64,000 nucleotides of DNA from Azorinus chamasolen (lineage: Eukaryota; Mollusca; Bivalvia; Cardiida; Solecurtidae), in NCBI GenBank assembly GCA_963576725.1, contig OY755241.1, positions 79,348,003-79,412,002 of the forward strand, written 5' to 3'. Shown here in pieces: positions 29,503 to 41,191 of this stretch. The position numbers and the translations under genes were made by a program. The notes under the pieces are model-generated. The model worked only from the letters and a program-made list of their open reading frames with translations, was not told where the DNA came from and searched no databases. Numbering within the stretch: the stretch's first letter is position 1; each line of letters opens with the position of its first letter.

Positions 29503-29897
29503 TTAACCCATTCCCTCATTTTTGACACCTCTGTAAAAGTCTCTTTTTGAAAGCCATTCCCTCATTTTTGAAACCCATTCCCTCATTTTTGACTCCTCTG
29601 TAAAAGTCACTTTTTGAAACCATTGTGATAAATAGGGGAAATGTTCCATTTATCACAATGGTTTCAAAACTACACAATTCTAAAAGAATTCCTTTTATTA
29701 AGCTGCTTTTTGGTAGATTTATTCAAAGAGGTTTGGTCTAAAAATGGCCTACGAGGTAATGGTCTTAAACTAGCCTGCGGGGAATGATCTTAAACTAGCC
29801 TGTGAGGGAATGGTCTTAAACTAGCCTGTGAGGGAATGGTCTTAAACTAGCCTGTGAGGGAATGGTCTTAAACTAGCCTGTGAGGGAATGGATTAAG
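29503..29897 (+). mobile_element. T2 MITE with both ends amplified
   Basis: The left end is repeated three times (AACCCATTCCCTCATTTTTG near 29503-29600). The right end is extended by five 26-bp units (GTCTTAAACTAGCCTGTGAG, 29761-29896). The hairpin centre is reduced. Confidence 0.85.
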
Positions 29898-30045
29898 AGA
29901 TGGTAGATGTCTGACTTTATACTATGTAACTTATTTATTAACTTATGTCTTTACCTTTGACTAAATGTTGTTTAACTGTTGTACATTACCATGAAAATAT
30001 GTCAACTTTTAGAATGATAAGAGGCCTGTCACATGACATGATTGC

Positions 30046-30332
30046 AGTATCCCTTTCCTCCATGAATATTCATGTAAGAATTAATGACATCATGAATATT
30101 AATTAGATTCATCTTTAGAATGGCACTTGGACACAGGAAATTTTGGTCATGGTGAAAACTGTTCCTCCCGAAATACGCCTTTCTACGCCTCTGTAATAAC
30201 CACTTCTTGAAACCATTGTGATAAATAGAGCATTTGCTCCTATAAATGAGCAAGTGGTCTATTTATCACAATGGCTTCATAAAGTGACTTTTACAGAGGC
30301 ATAGAAAGGTGTATTTATGGAGGAAAGGGTTC
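30046..30332. mobile_element. T4 fragment joined to a symmetrical T2 MITE
   Basis: T4 minus arm 30046-30163 ends abruptly at CCTCCCGAAATACGCC. The T2 copy (30164-30332) carries the same arm type (CGCCTTTCTACGCCTCTGTA) on both sides of its hairpin, making it almost fully palindromic. Confidence 0.75.
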
Positions 30333-30663
30333 TTTGCAGCAAAAAATAGTTTATTAAAAGATTTTCACTGCTTTAGTCAAATTAAATTAATTATCTAATT
30401 TGATTTAACACTTCAATCCGTTTTGTCTAGTTTTTTTTTTCTTCATTGCTCACAAGTTTACTTAATGTCTGAACAGGATCAAGACTGAATGAGAGTACCA
30501 GTCATTACCCTAGTGCCCAATGGGTAAAATATGGTACATTTGAATGAGAAAGAAAGACTGTGTTGTACTTGAGATTACTTGAGCCATGCTATATGAAAAT
30601 CCACCTTCAGGCCTTGTTTAGAGTGTGGAGCCAGGTCAACTGCCATGTGTATAGTGATGAAGC
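30333..30663. other. Nothing recognised
   Basis: AT-rich, no repeat or credible gene found. Confidence 0.4.
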
Positions 30664-30828
30664 TAATGAAGCTCTACACTGTTTGGCATACACCTCAGTA
30701 CAATTACTGACCTGCTTCTACACTGGGCAGTTATACACCTCAGTACAATTACTGACCTGGTTCTACACTGTTTGGGCATACACCTCAGTACAATTACTGA
30801 CCTGGTTCTACACTGTTTGGGCAGTCTG
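30664..30828 (+). repeat. 44-bp tandem repeat
   Basis: Three and a half copies of a unit with CTCAGTACAATTACTGACCT and TTCTACACTGTTTGGGCA. Confidence 0.9.
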
Positions 30829-30931
30829 AAGGCTGGTTTCAAATAGTGGAGTGACTGTTGATTAATATTCTATTAGTGTTATATGTTATTATTGTTGATT
30901 TATTGTTTTTTACAAAAAAAAAGTATTTCTC

Positions 30932-31096
30932 TTAACCTTTTCCCTCATGCGCTTTTTTACATCCTTGCAAACAGACCGTGCAGATCAGACGATTCCTTTA
31001 CAAGCCATCTGATTAGGGTCTGTTGTTTGCTCAGGAAATATTACAGATCTGATTATTCAGTTTCTGTCATGGTAAAAAATTCACTTTTTTCATTAA
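30932..31096 (+). mobile_element. T4 MITE, short
   Basis: TTAACCTTTTCCCTCATGCG to TTTTTTCATTAA, hairpin decayed (GCAAACAGACCGTGCAGA). Shares its right TTAA with the next T2. Confidence 0.7.
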
Positions 31097-32639
31097 CCCT
31101 TTCCTCCATAAATACGCCTTTCTATGTCTCTGTAAAAATCACTAGTTGAAACCATTGTGATAAATAGAGCATTAGCTCCTATAGGAGCAAATGCTCTATT
31201 TATCACAATGGTTTCAAACTACAAAATTCTAAAAAAAAAATCCCTTTCTCTAGTTATGTCTCCCCCCATATTTATATGGGGGAGACATATTGTTTTTGTG
31301 AGAGTTGTCTGTCTGTCTGTCCGTCCGTCCGTCTGACCGTCTGTCTGTCTGTCCGTCACACTTTTTGTCCGGACGATAACTTCAATATGCCTGAAGCCAG
31401 TTGATTGAAACTTCATATATGGAAAGAGCATAATGAGAGGAAGTGTCATGCACAAGGTCCATAACTCTGGCTTCACTAATATAGGAGTTATTGCCCCTTG
31501 TAAAAAAAAAATCACACTTTTTTGTCCGGACGATAACTCCTATATGGCTCATGCCATTGGATTGAAACTTCATATATGGAAAGATCATGACGAGAGGAAG
31601 TGTCATGCACAAGGTCCATAACTCTGGCTTCACTAATATTGGAGTTATTGCCCTTTGTAAAAAATATCACAATTTTTTGTCCGGACAATAACTTCAATAT
31701 GCCTGATGCCAGTTGATTGAAACTTCATATATGGAACGAGCATAATGAGAGGAAGTGTCATGCAGAAGGTACATAACTCTGGCTTCACTAATATAGGAAT
31801 TATTGCCCTTTGTAAAAAAAATCACACTTTTTTGTCCGGACGATAACTTCTATATGGCTCATGCCATTGGATTGAAACTTCATATATGGAAAGATCATAA
31901 CGAGAGGAAGTGTCATGCACAAGGTCCATAACTCTGGCTTCACTAATATTGGAGTTATTGCCCTTTGTAAAAAAATCACAATTTTTTGTCCGGATGATTA
32001 CTCCTATGTGACACATGCCATTGGAGTGAAACTTCATACATGGAAAGATCATGATAAGAGAAAGTGTCATGCATAAGATCCTTAACTCGAGCTTCAATAA
32101 ATTTAGAGTTATTGCCCCTTGTACATTTGTTTAATTCTTTCTTGTCCGGACGATAACTCCTACATGGCTCTTGCCATCGTATTGAAACTTCATACATGGA
32201 AAGAGCATGATGAGAGAAAGTGTCATGAACAAGGGCCATAATTCTGGCTTCAATACTTTTGGAGTTATTGCCCTTTGTTACATTTTTTGGCCGATCAATA
32301 ACTCCTGTTCGACTGATGCTATTGGAATGACATTTTATTTTTGGAAAGAGCATGATGAAAGTAAGTGTCATGCACAAGGGCCATAAATCTGGTATCAGTA
32401 TTTTTGGAGTTATTAGCTGTTATCATTTTCTTCTTGAAAAATGTAGTGTGGAAAGCGCATAATGAGGGGAAGTATCATTCATCAAGACCATAACATTTTT
32501 AGTGATTTCCCTTTACATATTGTTTTTATTAGAGGGGAGACATCCGTTTTTGTGACAAAAACCTCTAGTTAATGCTTCTTTTCGGTAGATTCATTCAAAG
32601 AGGTTTGGTCTAAAAATAGCCTAAGGAGGAAGGGGTTAA
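31093..32639 (+). mobile_element. T2 MITE split by a HINE-E insertion
   Basis: T2 runs to TCCCTTTCTCTAGTTA (31255). It resumes with AATGCTTCTTTTCGGTAGAT (32570) and ends GGAAGGGGTTAA. The hairpin centre is GCTCCTATAGGAGC. Confidence 0.88.
31256..32569 (+). mobile_element. HINE-E element with ~155-bp monomers
   Basis: The head hairpin TCTCCCCCCATATTTATATG is followed by GGGGGAGACATATTG, a GTCTGTCTGTCCGTCC run, and seven or eight monomers (TTTTTGTCCGGACGATAACT, TTGATTGAAACTTCATATAT, GTCATGCACAAGGTCCATAA). The end is GGGGAGACATCCG...ACCTCTAGTT. CTAGTT flanks both junctions. Minus-strand frames of 83-133 residues are the monomers read through. Confidence 0.9.
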
Positions 32640-32754
32640 ACCATTACACATTTCATGTAGTTAATATTCATTCATCCATTATTTTTTGATGAATATTCAT
32701 GAGGGACAGGATTAAGATATTTAAGATGTTTATCTCACATTAAGGATTAAGATA

Positions 32755-33030
32755 CAGTGAACCCTCATTACAACGGAGGTGTTTGTTTCCAGACATACTG
32801 GTACCAACAGGTGATCACTTAATGCAGAACACAAGAAGTACAAAAATCTCCCTTTGGGAGCTTTTTGCACTTCTTGTGTTCTGCATTAAGCGATCACCTG
32901 TGTTATTGGCATTGCACCTTATTTAGTCAGTGGTTGTTTCAAAGAATTTACGGTAAGTTTGTTTCAATGCATACTACGGGTATAACTAGGGTGCCATTGT
33001 AACAAATACCGGTATATTGAGGGTTTACTG
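32755..33030. mobile_element. C5 MITE
   Basis: CAGTGAACCCTCATTACAA and inverse GAGGGTTTACTG, flanked by TA on both sides. Hairpin AGAACACAAGAAGTACAAAA with an outer CAGGTGATC pair. Confidence 0.85.
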
Positions 33031-33177
33031 TATTTAAGATATTTAGCTCACATTAAGGATTAAGATATTTATGATGTTAAATATCTCACATTTCTGACAC
33101 GTTATGTTATATCTCACATTTCTGACACGTTATACAGTGAAAACACTCTAAACTGGACTTTTAGTAAAGAACGATTT

Positions 33178-33432
33178 ACATCTTTTTACTCCATAAATAT
33201 GCTTTTTTACACCTTTGCAAACAGAGTATACCCAGATCAGATGGCTCCTGTAGGAGCTGTCTGATCAGAATCTGCTCTGTTTGCGTATGAAATGATATAG
33301 ATATGATTCTACAGTGTCTGCATGGAGGAAACATTCCCATGTTCAGGCGATGGAGTCATTGTTAAAATTCAACTAATTAATATTTATGTAATTTTTTCAT
33401 ACATTCATACTATTCATGGAGTAAAGGGTTAA
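33178..33432 (+). mobile_element. T4 MITE, complete
   Basis: CTTTTTACTCCATAAATATG to GGAGTAAAGGGTTAA with hairpin GCAAACAGAGTATACCC / AATCTGCTCTGTTTGC centred on GGCTCCTGTAGGAGCT. A 27-bp duplication (TATCTCACATTTCTGACACG) lies just before it. Confidence 0.85.
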
Positions 33433-33465
33433 TGTCTTTTCTAGAGGGGGTTTACTGTAGGTTGT

Positions 33466-33868
33466 GAAGAGAGTAGACCTAGGTCAGACAAATCCTATAG
33501 GAGCCCTCTGATCAGGGCCTGCTCTGTTTGCTTATTGAGTCCTATTGTTTTTGTCAAAGCACAACTTTCTTTGAAAAGTTCACAATATAAAAGAATAAGT
33601 TAAGTGTAATTAATGTTTATGAAAATGGCACTTAACTCTTTCCTCCATAAATACGACTCTATGCCTTTGCAAACAGTGTAGACCCAGATCAAACGAGCCA
33701 TCTGAACTGGATCTGCTCTGTTTGCTTATTGAATTATACAGAACAGAAGCTTCAGTTTCTGCCATGGTAAAAAGAGTTCCTTGTTAAGAATGCTGTTAAT
33801 AAATGCAGTTAGTTAAAACTCTTAAGGTCATTATTTTTTACATAAATATTGAACAGGGAAAGGATTAA
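33466..33868 (+). mobile_element. T4 fragment and a T4 MITE
   Basis: 33466-33630 is a headless copy (AGAGTAGACCTAGGTCAGAC). 33632-33868 is TTAACTCTTTCCTCC to AACAGGGAAAGGATTAA, a hybrid with a T4 left arm and a T1-like right end. Confidence 0.75.
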
Positions 33869-34142
33869 TAGATATGAGATATGTAAGTGCTATACATATT
33901 GGTGAATTTTTCTGTGTGCTATCTCCAGTTCATTTTAATAAAAGTGCAATTTCTAATTTATATTTTACTGTTTTAATAGAATTGTATTGACTTAACAGTA
34001 TGAATTATTTCATAACATGTGTTCATTTAGGATATGTAAGATGATTTAGAGTTCAAATTATTTCATTGTGTAAAAACGAGTATACTTGCAAACACTGTAG
34101 ACATATAAAAGGGACCCTCTGATCAGGGTCTGCACTGTTTGG
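33869..34142. other. Unassigned, with a hairpin trace
   Basis: AT-rich; 34083-34142 keeps CAAACACTGTAGACATA and AGGGTCTGCACTGTTTGG of an M6-type hairpin. Confidence 0.4.
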
Positions 34143-34655
34143 TTCATCCATGTTTTACTATAGAGTCCATGAATGCTGATTGGTCCATCAGTGTTTTACT
34201 ATAGAGTCCTTGAATGCTGATTGGTCCATCAGTGTTTTACAATGGAATCCTTGAATGCTGATTGGTCCATCAGTGTTTTACTATAGAGTCCATGAATGCT
34301 GATTGGTCCATCAGTGTTTTACAATGGAATCCTTGAATGCTGATTGGTCCATCAGTGTTTTACCATAGAGTAGATGAATGCTGATTGGTCCATCAGTGTT
34401 TTACCATAGAGTAAATGAATGCTGATTGGTCCATCAGTGTTTTACCATAGAGTAGATGAATGCTGATTGGTCCATCAGTGTTTTACTATAGAGTAAATGA
34501 ATGCTGATTGGTCCAATAGTGTTTGACTATAGAGTAAATGAGTGCTGATTGGTCCATCAGTGTTTTACTATAGAGTAAATGAGTGCTGATTGGTCCATCA
34601 GTGTTTTACTATAGAGTAAATGAGTGCTGATTGGTCCAATAGTGTTTTACCATTC
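34143..34655 (+). repeat. 41-bp tandem repeat
   Basis: 12 to 13 copies of a unit with GCTGATTGGTCCATCAGTGT and TTTACTATAGAGT. The same sequence occurs once in M6 copies (27570), so the array grew from an M6 element whose hairpin follows at 34655-34760. Confidence 0.95.
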
Positions 34656-35292
34656 AGTATGAACCGTTTACTTTGCTAGAGGGTCTTGATTAACAAACAG
34701 TTCAGACCCTGATCAGATGACTCCTCTATCTGGGTCTACACTGTTTGCAAATGCGAGTACACACATTTCCTACATTAAAATACTTAAAAAGAGTACTAAA
34801 CTATGTGATAGGTTAGATTTACGAAGCATGTGACCTTGAGCCAGACTGTCTTAAATTGGCAAGTCTTAATTGATCAGCTCATGTGTTTAAGGCAAACAAC
34901 AGTGTCAACTGAATCAGAAATTTTAAGATTTTGATATTTTTCTATAATTTCTTATGTAATAAATCCTATTTTAAACTTATTTTAGTTAATGTTACTGTTA
35001 TTGATAGATCAGTAAAATGATTTCAAACATCTACACAGTGTTACTTGTTGAGTATCCCAGTCTGGCCATTTTGGATTTTTCATGAGGAAGCCTTCCAACT
35101 GAATTGTAGGTCGGTGATATACACAAGTGTTTTTCTGTGCACAAAGCAATGCAATTTGTTCCATGCACGGAAGAACATTTTGTGTCTGCCTCCACCTATA
35201 ATTAGCTGGACGTCTCAATATGACAGAAATACTGTTAAAGGGTCTTAAAACCCAATACATGTACAAACAAATTGAGGCATTGGAGATGTCTT
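34655..35292. other. M6 hairpin then unassigned sequence
   Basis: ACAAACAGTTCAGACCCTGA / GGGTCTACACTGTTTGC to 34760. 34761-35292 matched nothing I recognise; the two overlapping small frames at 35009-35266 have no support. Confidence 0.45.
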
Positions 35293-35520
35293 TTAACCCT
35301 TTCCTCCATATGCTATTTTTAGACCTAACCTCTTTGAATGAATCTACCCAAAAGGAGCATTTGACTAAAGAAAAGTAAAAATTTTAGAATTTTGTAGTTT
35401 GAAACCAATGTGATAAAAAGAGCATTTGCTCCTATGGGAGCAAATGCTCTATTTATCACAATGGTTTCAGTAAGGTATTGCAGAGGCGTAGAAAGGCGTA
35501 TTTATGGAGAAAAGGGTTAA
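35293..35520 (-). mobile_element. T2 MITE
   Basis: TTAACCCTTTCCTCC to GGAGAAAAGGGTTAA, hairpin centre GCTCCTATGGGAGC. Its right TTAA (35517-35520) is also the left TTAA of the next element. Confidence 0.88.
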
Positions 35521-35766
35521 CCCTTCGCTTGCTGAATTTTATAATACATTTCTCCTTCTTTACCCATGCCCTGTTGTATAATTACATATATCTTCACTGT
35601 TTACATATATTTCGCTGTGCAATCACTGCTGTGGAGTGCACTAGTTGCACAATCAATTTGTAAATAGTACAGACCCTGATGAGACAGCTCCTGCAGGAGC
35701 TGTCTCATCTGGGTCTTCACTATTCACAGGTAGGTATATTGACATGAATAGCAAGCGAAGGGTTAA
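35517..35766 (+). mobile_element. T3 MITE
   Basis: Complete 250 bp, TTAACCCTTCGCTTGCTG to AGCAAGCGAAGGGTTAA, with hairpin GACAGCTCCTGCAGGAGCTG. Shares TTAA with neighbours on both sides. Confidence 0.92.
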
Positions 35767-36101
35767 TACCTTTGCAAACAGAGTAGAATTAGACCAGAAG
35801 GCATCTGAGGGAGCCATCCGAACTGTTCAGGGTTTTCTCTGTTTACTTCTAAAATAATATAGATCTGATTCTACAGCTTCTGCCATGGCCAACATTTCTT
35901 GTGTTCATTATACAAATCAAGGTTTTGATTGGTCAGATTTCAGTTCTCAAGCTTTTGATTGGTCAGATTTGAGCCAGAGGCTCAAACCTGACCAATCAAA
36001 AGCTTGAGAACGTACTCAGACTCGAGTAAAAGCTTTATAAGCATGGACCCAAGATTCATGATGTCATGGTTTCTTACATGAATATTCACGTCATGGGTTA
36101 A
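35763..36101 (+). mobile_element. T4 MITE with a foldback insertion
   Basis: TTAATACCTTTGCAAACAG to GTCATGGGTTAA. The arm is interrupted by a hairpin at about 35943-36015 (GCTTTTGATTGGTCAG / CTGACCAATCAAAAGC) with loop CCAGAGG. Confidence 0.8.
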
Positions 36102-36103
36102 TG

Positions 36104-36404
36104 CTGGGTGAAAGTCTAGGAGGATTTTTCCCCAAGAGGAGCTTTCTGCATGCATTTTCACTCTGCTACCACCTGTCTGAAGCCTTTACTTTATATGAAC
36201 ACCTTTTCACTCCTTTGCAAACACAGAAGACCAAGATCAGAGGACTCTGATCAGGTTTGCTTATGATGAAATTGTATTAGATCCGACTACAGTTTCTACT
36301 AACACCAAAACACCCTGCGTACAAATGCAAATTATAAAAATTTTAGCTAACAAATATTCATGATGTCAGTATTTAGTATATGAATATGCAAAAGGGGAAA
36401 GGTT
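36104..36404 (+). repeat. C5 fragment and a T4 MITE
   Basis: 36104-36181 carries GAGGAGCTTTCTGCATGCAT and CTACCACCTG of a C5. 36183-36404 is a T4 with a shortened hairpin. Confidence 0.6.
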
Positions 36405-36567
36405 GTGTTTATATGAGTGTTGCGACAAGTGGACGTTTGTGTTTATATGAGTGTTGCGACAAGTGGACGTTTGTGTTTATATGAGTGTTGCGACAAGTGG
36501 ACGTTTGTGTTTATATGAGTGTTGCGACAAGTAGCCGTTAGTGTTTACATGAGTGTTGCGACAAGTG
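36405..36567 (+). repeat. 34-bp minisatellite, left part
   Basis: About five copies of a 34-bp unit (GTGTTTATATGAGTGTTGCG + ACAAGTGGACGTTT). The array stops at ACAAGTG where the CAGGGGTGAG end of a transposon begins, and the identical array resumes at 48764. Confidence 0.95.
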
Positions 36568-36770
36568 CAGGGGTGAGAATGGCCGTTGATGAAAAAAGAG
36601 GAAAATTAGCAGGGGTCAAGGGGGCCGTCCACGCCCCTTGCTGGACATGGGCAGTGCCTATGTGGGGGTTCAGGGGGTCAAAGCCCCCCGAAGCAAAATG
36701 AAATATAGCTTTCCTGAGCACTTCAGGAGCCTTCTCCTGCATTTTCACTTGGGTCTGTCATTCATGTGTT

Positions 36771-37620
36771 TTTAGCTCACTAGAGCACAAAGTGCTCAGG
36801 GTGAGTTTTTGTGATTGCCTGATGTCCGTCGTCCGTTGTGCGTCGTCAGTCGTCAATAATTTGAACCTTTAAAAATCTTCTCCTCTGAATCTACAGGGTT
36901 CTCAGCTTTCATCTTTGGCACATAGCATCATCTGTTGGTCCTCTACAAAAGTTATATAAATTATACCCCTGGGGTCAAAATTGGCCCTACCCCAGGCGTT
37001 TCCAGTTTTTAACAGAAACATATAGTGAAAACTTTGAACATCATCTCCTCTAAAACTAGAACGTCCTCAGCTTTCATATTTGGCACATAGCTTCAACTTC
37101 AGGGCTTCTACAAAAGTTATATAAATTATGCCCCAAGGGTAAAAATTGGTCCCATTCCAGGGATTGCTAGTTTTTGAAGCTGACTACTTAAACAGCCCAT
37201 AGGATCACTAGTTATGCATAGGAAAAACTTTAAATGTATTCTTGTCAGAAACTACATGTCCCAGAGCTTCGATATTTGGTGTACAGATTTACTTCACATA
37301 ACTTAATGGGTTTCATAAGTATCATAGTTCTTGGGTTAAAATTGGCCCTGCCCTGTGTGTACAGACAGAAACGACAGTCTAAAGGTTTGTCCATAATATA
37401 TCAGCCTGCAGAGCTGAGACCAGTCAGTGTGAGTTCTTGTATAATCACCCTTAGCCTGATCAGTAGAGTAGAAATTGTGTTTAGACAAATAACACACACT
37501 CATTTAAGATTGAGAAAACTGTGGATAGTTCTTAATATGCAGAACACTCTTAAAGCTTTTTTCATACCTATGCCCTGCATTAAGCTACCAATATCAATAT
37601 AGAGCATATCTGTTGTGAAT
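36771..37620 (+). mobile_element. Pearl-A element, rearranged right side
   Basis: The head TTAGCTCACTAGAGCACAAA + GTGCTCAGGGT and two ~155-bp monomers are followed by a variant monomer (AACTACATGTCCCAGAGC ... GGTTAAAATTGGCCCTGCC) shared with 47290-47450. From about 37361 to 37620 nothing is recognised. Confidence 0.75.
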
Positions 37621-37626
37621 TTCAGC

Positions 37627-37995
37627 TTAACTCTTTGCATGCTGGGTAATTTTGTCATCTGCTAAATGGTTGTCTGCAGCATATTCATAAGTTATCCATA
37701 CTACACAATTTCTTTCTAAGTTTTTCAGAAGTTCAGTCTCATTGACAAACAGTTTGGATATCAGATCAGGCCCCACATTATATTGGCCCTGATCTGGATC
37801 CAAACTGTTTGCATAGGTCATTAGTGGTGGGAGAATCCCACTTCACACTTTCTTTCTAAGTTTTTCAGAAGTTCAGTCTCATTTACAAACAATTTGGATA
37901 TCAGGTCAGGCCCCACATTATGTGGGCCCTGATCTGGATCCAAACTGTTTGCATAGGCCATTAGTGGTGGGAGAATCCGCCTCTAGCATCCAAAG
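37627..37995 (+). mobile_element. M6 MITE with duplicated hairpin
   Basis: TTAACTCTTTGCATGCTGGG start, then two direct copies of a ~130-bp piece with ACAAACAGTTTGGATATCAG / TCTGGATCCAAACTGTTTGC hairpins around AGGCCC...GGGCC(C/T). Confidence 0.75.
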
Positions 37996-38049
37996 AATTA
38001 ATACAAGTTCCAGTGGTCTATGCTCTATCCATTCTTTCACTACATTCTT

Positions 38050-38223
38050 TCAGCATCATGTTCAGGTCTTCTACAAAAGTTATATAAATTGTGTCCCTGG
38101 GGTCAAAATTGGCACCGCTCCTGGGGTGTTAAGTTTTCAATAGAAACATATGTGAAAACTTTGAAAACCTTCTCCTCTGATTGTCTGGTGAGCGATGTCA
38201 GTGCCATTCTGGCCCTCTTGTTT
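38050..38223 (+). repeat. Pearl-A terminal monomer
   Basis: One monomer and the end TGATTGTCTGGTGAGCGATG ... GGCCCTCTTGTTT. It may be the detached end of the 36771 element, separated by the M6 insertion. Confidence 0.7.
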
Positions 38224-38236
38224 ACAATTATACTTG

Positions 38237-39928
38237 AGCATACATGTGATAATTTTTTCGAGGTAAAGAGGGAGATTAGCTTTTCAAATGAGGGAGATCG
38301 GGTGTCAAAGAGGAAGATTTATGCGGATGGAAAATTTTCGAGTTATTTGTTGGTATAATAGGTCAGATACCTATATCTATATGTCTCCGAATGGGCAAGT
38401 ATGGAAAGAACACTCCCTCCCCCCTTTACCCCTGGTTGAAAGGGAGGTATGATAAAGGCACTTTTATGCGCGACAAACCATCTTATTTACTAGGGCATTG
38501 GAACTTTTTTGCTTATCTAGCACATTACAACTATGTAATTTAGTTTGTATTAATTCTATCTATATCCTATTCCTTATTATAGTCTGTACTATTCTCTGTT
38601 CTACATCCATCCACATCTACTATATTTCCCATTCCTTTCTAATCCATTCCATCCTCTTATCTATTCTAGTTCCTTTGTGTTTCATTCCATTTTATTATCT
38701 ATTCTGTGCCCATATCAATAATAATCTATTCTAATTACTATTCCTTTCTTTTCTATCTTTTGTATGCTAGTATATATTACCATATACTCTCTTCTAATTA
38801 CTATTCCATTCCATTCTGGCCAATGGATAGACTTGTGTTTATTATTAAATAATTATTCTTTTTACTGGCCAATGGATAGACTTGTGTTTATTATTATTAT
38901 TTTTACTATCATTATTTATACTATTCTCATTCTTATATTATATTATTATAATTTATTGACATTATTGTTTTTATTATTTTCATTTATTTTTGTAATGCAA
39001 TATATCCAGAAATTTATATTCTGAAATAAACATAATACATGTGTCACTTTCTGTCCGAAATATGGTACTATCCAAACACAAGTACACTGTCTTTACATTT
39101 TGTAGTTTCATTTCCTGTTAGAAAACTGCTTCCCATCTTCTCATTTTTTGTGTATTTGACATCCTTATATGCTATACTCAATACATACACAATTTTATTT
39201 GAATATATTACCAAATGTCTGTGGAAAACAACTGTTTGTGTTTGCCTCTATGAAATGACACATTTCACCGTTCGAAAAATCCGTGGTTTGAGGCAACCAA
39301 TTTCGGATTCCATTTTTTCAGTTAAAAACACATTTTGATTACAGCTATGCTATGTGGACATTTATAAATAAACTTATAACCTAAAATAACTTAATAATGT
39401 AACTATTTAGATGTTTAGTCTCAGAATTTGAGAAATTAAGATTTTCTTCAACAGAAATTTAGTAGAATCTGACCGTGAAGAAAAAAGCATACATGTAATG
39501 ACCACAGTGTAATACACCAGAGACATATTCATACACGATTGTTTCTGTTATGGAATACACACATGCCAAGGTAAATAACACACCATGCTGACCATTTAAT
39601 CTCTTTTACTGGGTTCACAATTACTCAGCATGGTATTTAGGGCATGCTGCGGTGGTCTTTGATAAGGTGCAACATGGCGACGTACTAAAGGGACACGGCG
39701 CTGTGCCTGCCATGATAAACAGGGCAGTAAATAATAAGTCAACAACACTGGTTCCTTGAGGCGTCTGGCAAGCGCTTATGTCAAAAAATGATAGAAAACG
39801 GGGTGGGAAAAAATAAAAATCATTTTTATTCAGAAATCGGGAGATTTAGTCTCCCGGCCGGGACTTGCGGGAGTTGGGCTCAAATCCGGTAGTCTCCCGC
39901 ACAATCCGGTAGTTATCACATGTATGCT
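38237..39928. mobile_element. 1.7-kb TIR element with AT-rich interior, unclassified
   Basis: AGCATACATGTGATAA (38237-38252) recurs inverted as TTATCACATGTATGCT (39913-39928). TTGA stands next to GCATAC at both ends, a possible 4-bp duplication. Inside both ends are GGGAGA-rich stretches (GGGAGATTAGC; GGGAGATTTAGTCTCCC). 38480-39020 is an extremely AT-rich TATTCTATTCC-like low-complexity tract. No credible gene: the small open frames are Ile/Leu/Tyr-rich products of that tract. Confidence 0.55.
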
Positions 39929-40251
39929 TGAGTTGCATGTCATACACAATGAGCTGTGTTTCAAACAAACCAGTTGTAGAACATGTCCATACAATTTACA
40001 TTCAGCTTATTATTGGATCCATTCAACATTGCCAGATTAATTTCTTGTCAAACACAAACAGTTAAAACTCACACGTTTTAAAAATTGAAATCAAATGGAA
40101 CTCTGTGATCACAGATAAAGAGACAAAATTTGATTTAAAGTTGGCATGGTATTGTAACAGTTAACTTTCTAGACAAAATTCACCAAAGTTCACATTACAG
40201 TCACAATTTCTAGTCAAAGTTCACATTCAAACTCTAATACTGATATTTAGC
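39929..40251. other. Nothing recognised
   Basis: A weak triplicated AAAGTTCACATT(A/C) motif near 40180-40230 is the only structure seen. Confidence 0.4.
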
Positions 40252-41097
40252 TGAGCTTTTGGGAGACTTGAATGTCCGACGTCCGTCGTCCGTCGTCCGT
40301 CCTCAACAATTTGCTTGTGAACACTCTAGTGGTCACAATTGTAGTCCAATCTTCATGAAACTTGGTCAGATTGAATGTCTTGATAAAATCTCGGACGAGT
40401 TCGAAAGTGGGTCAAGTTGGGTTAAAAACTAGGTCACTATGTCAAATGGAAAACCTTGTGAACCCTCTAGAGGTCACATTTTTAGCCCAATTTTCATGAA
40501 ACTTGGTCAGAATGATTATCTTGATATAATCTAGGAGGAATTTGAAAAAAGGGTTATGTGTGGTAAAAAACTAGGTCACTATGTCAAACAGTAGAAAAAC
40601 CTTGTGAACACTCAAGAGGTCACATTTATAGCCAAATCTTCAAGAAAATTGGCCTGAATGATTGTCCTAATAAAATCTTGGACAAGTTTGAAAGTGGGTT
40701 ATGTGAGCTTAAAAAGTAGGTCACTGGGTCATATCTTAGAAAAATTTAGTTTACACTCCAGTGGCCACATTTTTAGCCCAGTCTTCCTCAAACTTGCTCA
40801 GAGTGTTTGTCTTGGTGATACCAAGGTTGAGTATGATCATGGGTGGGGCGGGAAAAAAGTAAGTCACTAGGTCAAATCTTAGAAAAATTACTCTAAAGGG
40901 CACATTTTTAGCCCAATCCTGATAAAATCAATATACTAAATCTTTGAGAATCTTGATCTGCCGAACTACTGCTCATGATCCACTAACAACATTGTTCAAA
41001 TATTGTCCCTAAGGTCAATATTGACCATACCCATGGGCTACCCAGCAAAAATCTTAAGTCTATGGTAATCAGGTTAGCGATTAAGGGCCATCTAGTT
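40252..41097 (+). mobile_element. HINE-G element with ~155-bp monomers
   Basis: AGCTGAGCTTTTGGGAGACT and a CGTCCGTCGTCCGTC run, then four to five monomers (CTTGTGAACACTCTAGAGGT, TTCATGAAACTTGGTCAGA, AACTAGGTCACTATGTCAAA), ending TTAGCGATTAAGGGCCATCTAGTT. Confidence 0.8.
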
Positions 41098-41191
41098 ATT
41101 ACATAAATTAGGTTGGGTCATGTATTGTTTTTCAATCTTTTCTCTATGTACATATGTTCAGATTGATGATGGTGTTCTGACAAGCAGACAG

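Noticed and set aside
31219..32377. Overlapping minus-strand frames up to 133 codons
   Set aside because: HINE-E monomers read through; each ends at ordinary divergence between monomers.
34143..34655. CRISPR-like array (regular 41-bp repeats)
   Set aside because: Units are contiguous without unique spacers, in an animal genome, and derive from an M6 MITE.
38498..39338. Open frames of 73-99 codons as membrane proteins
   Set aside because: They come from an AT-rich low-complexity tract; hydrophobicity follows from composition.
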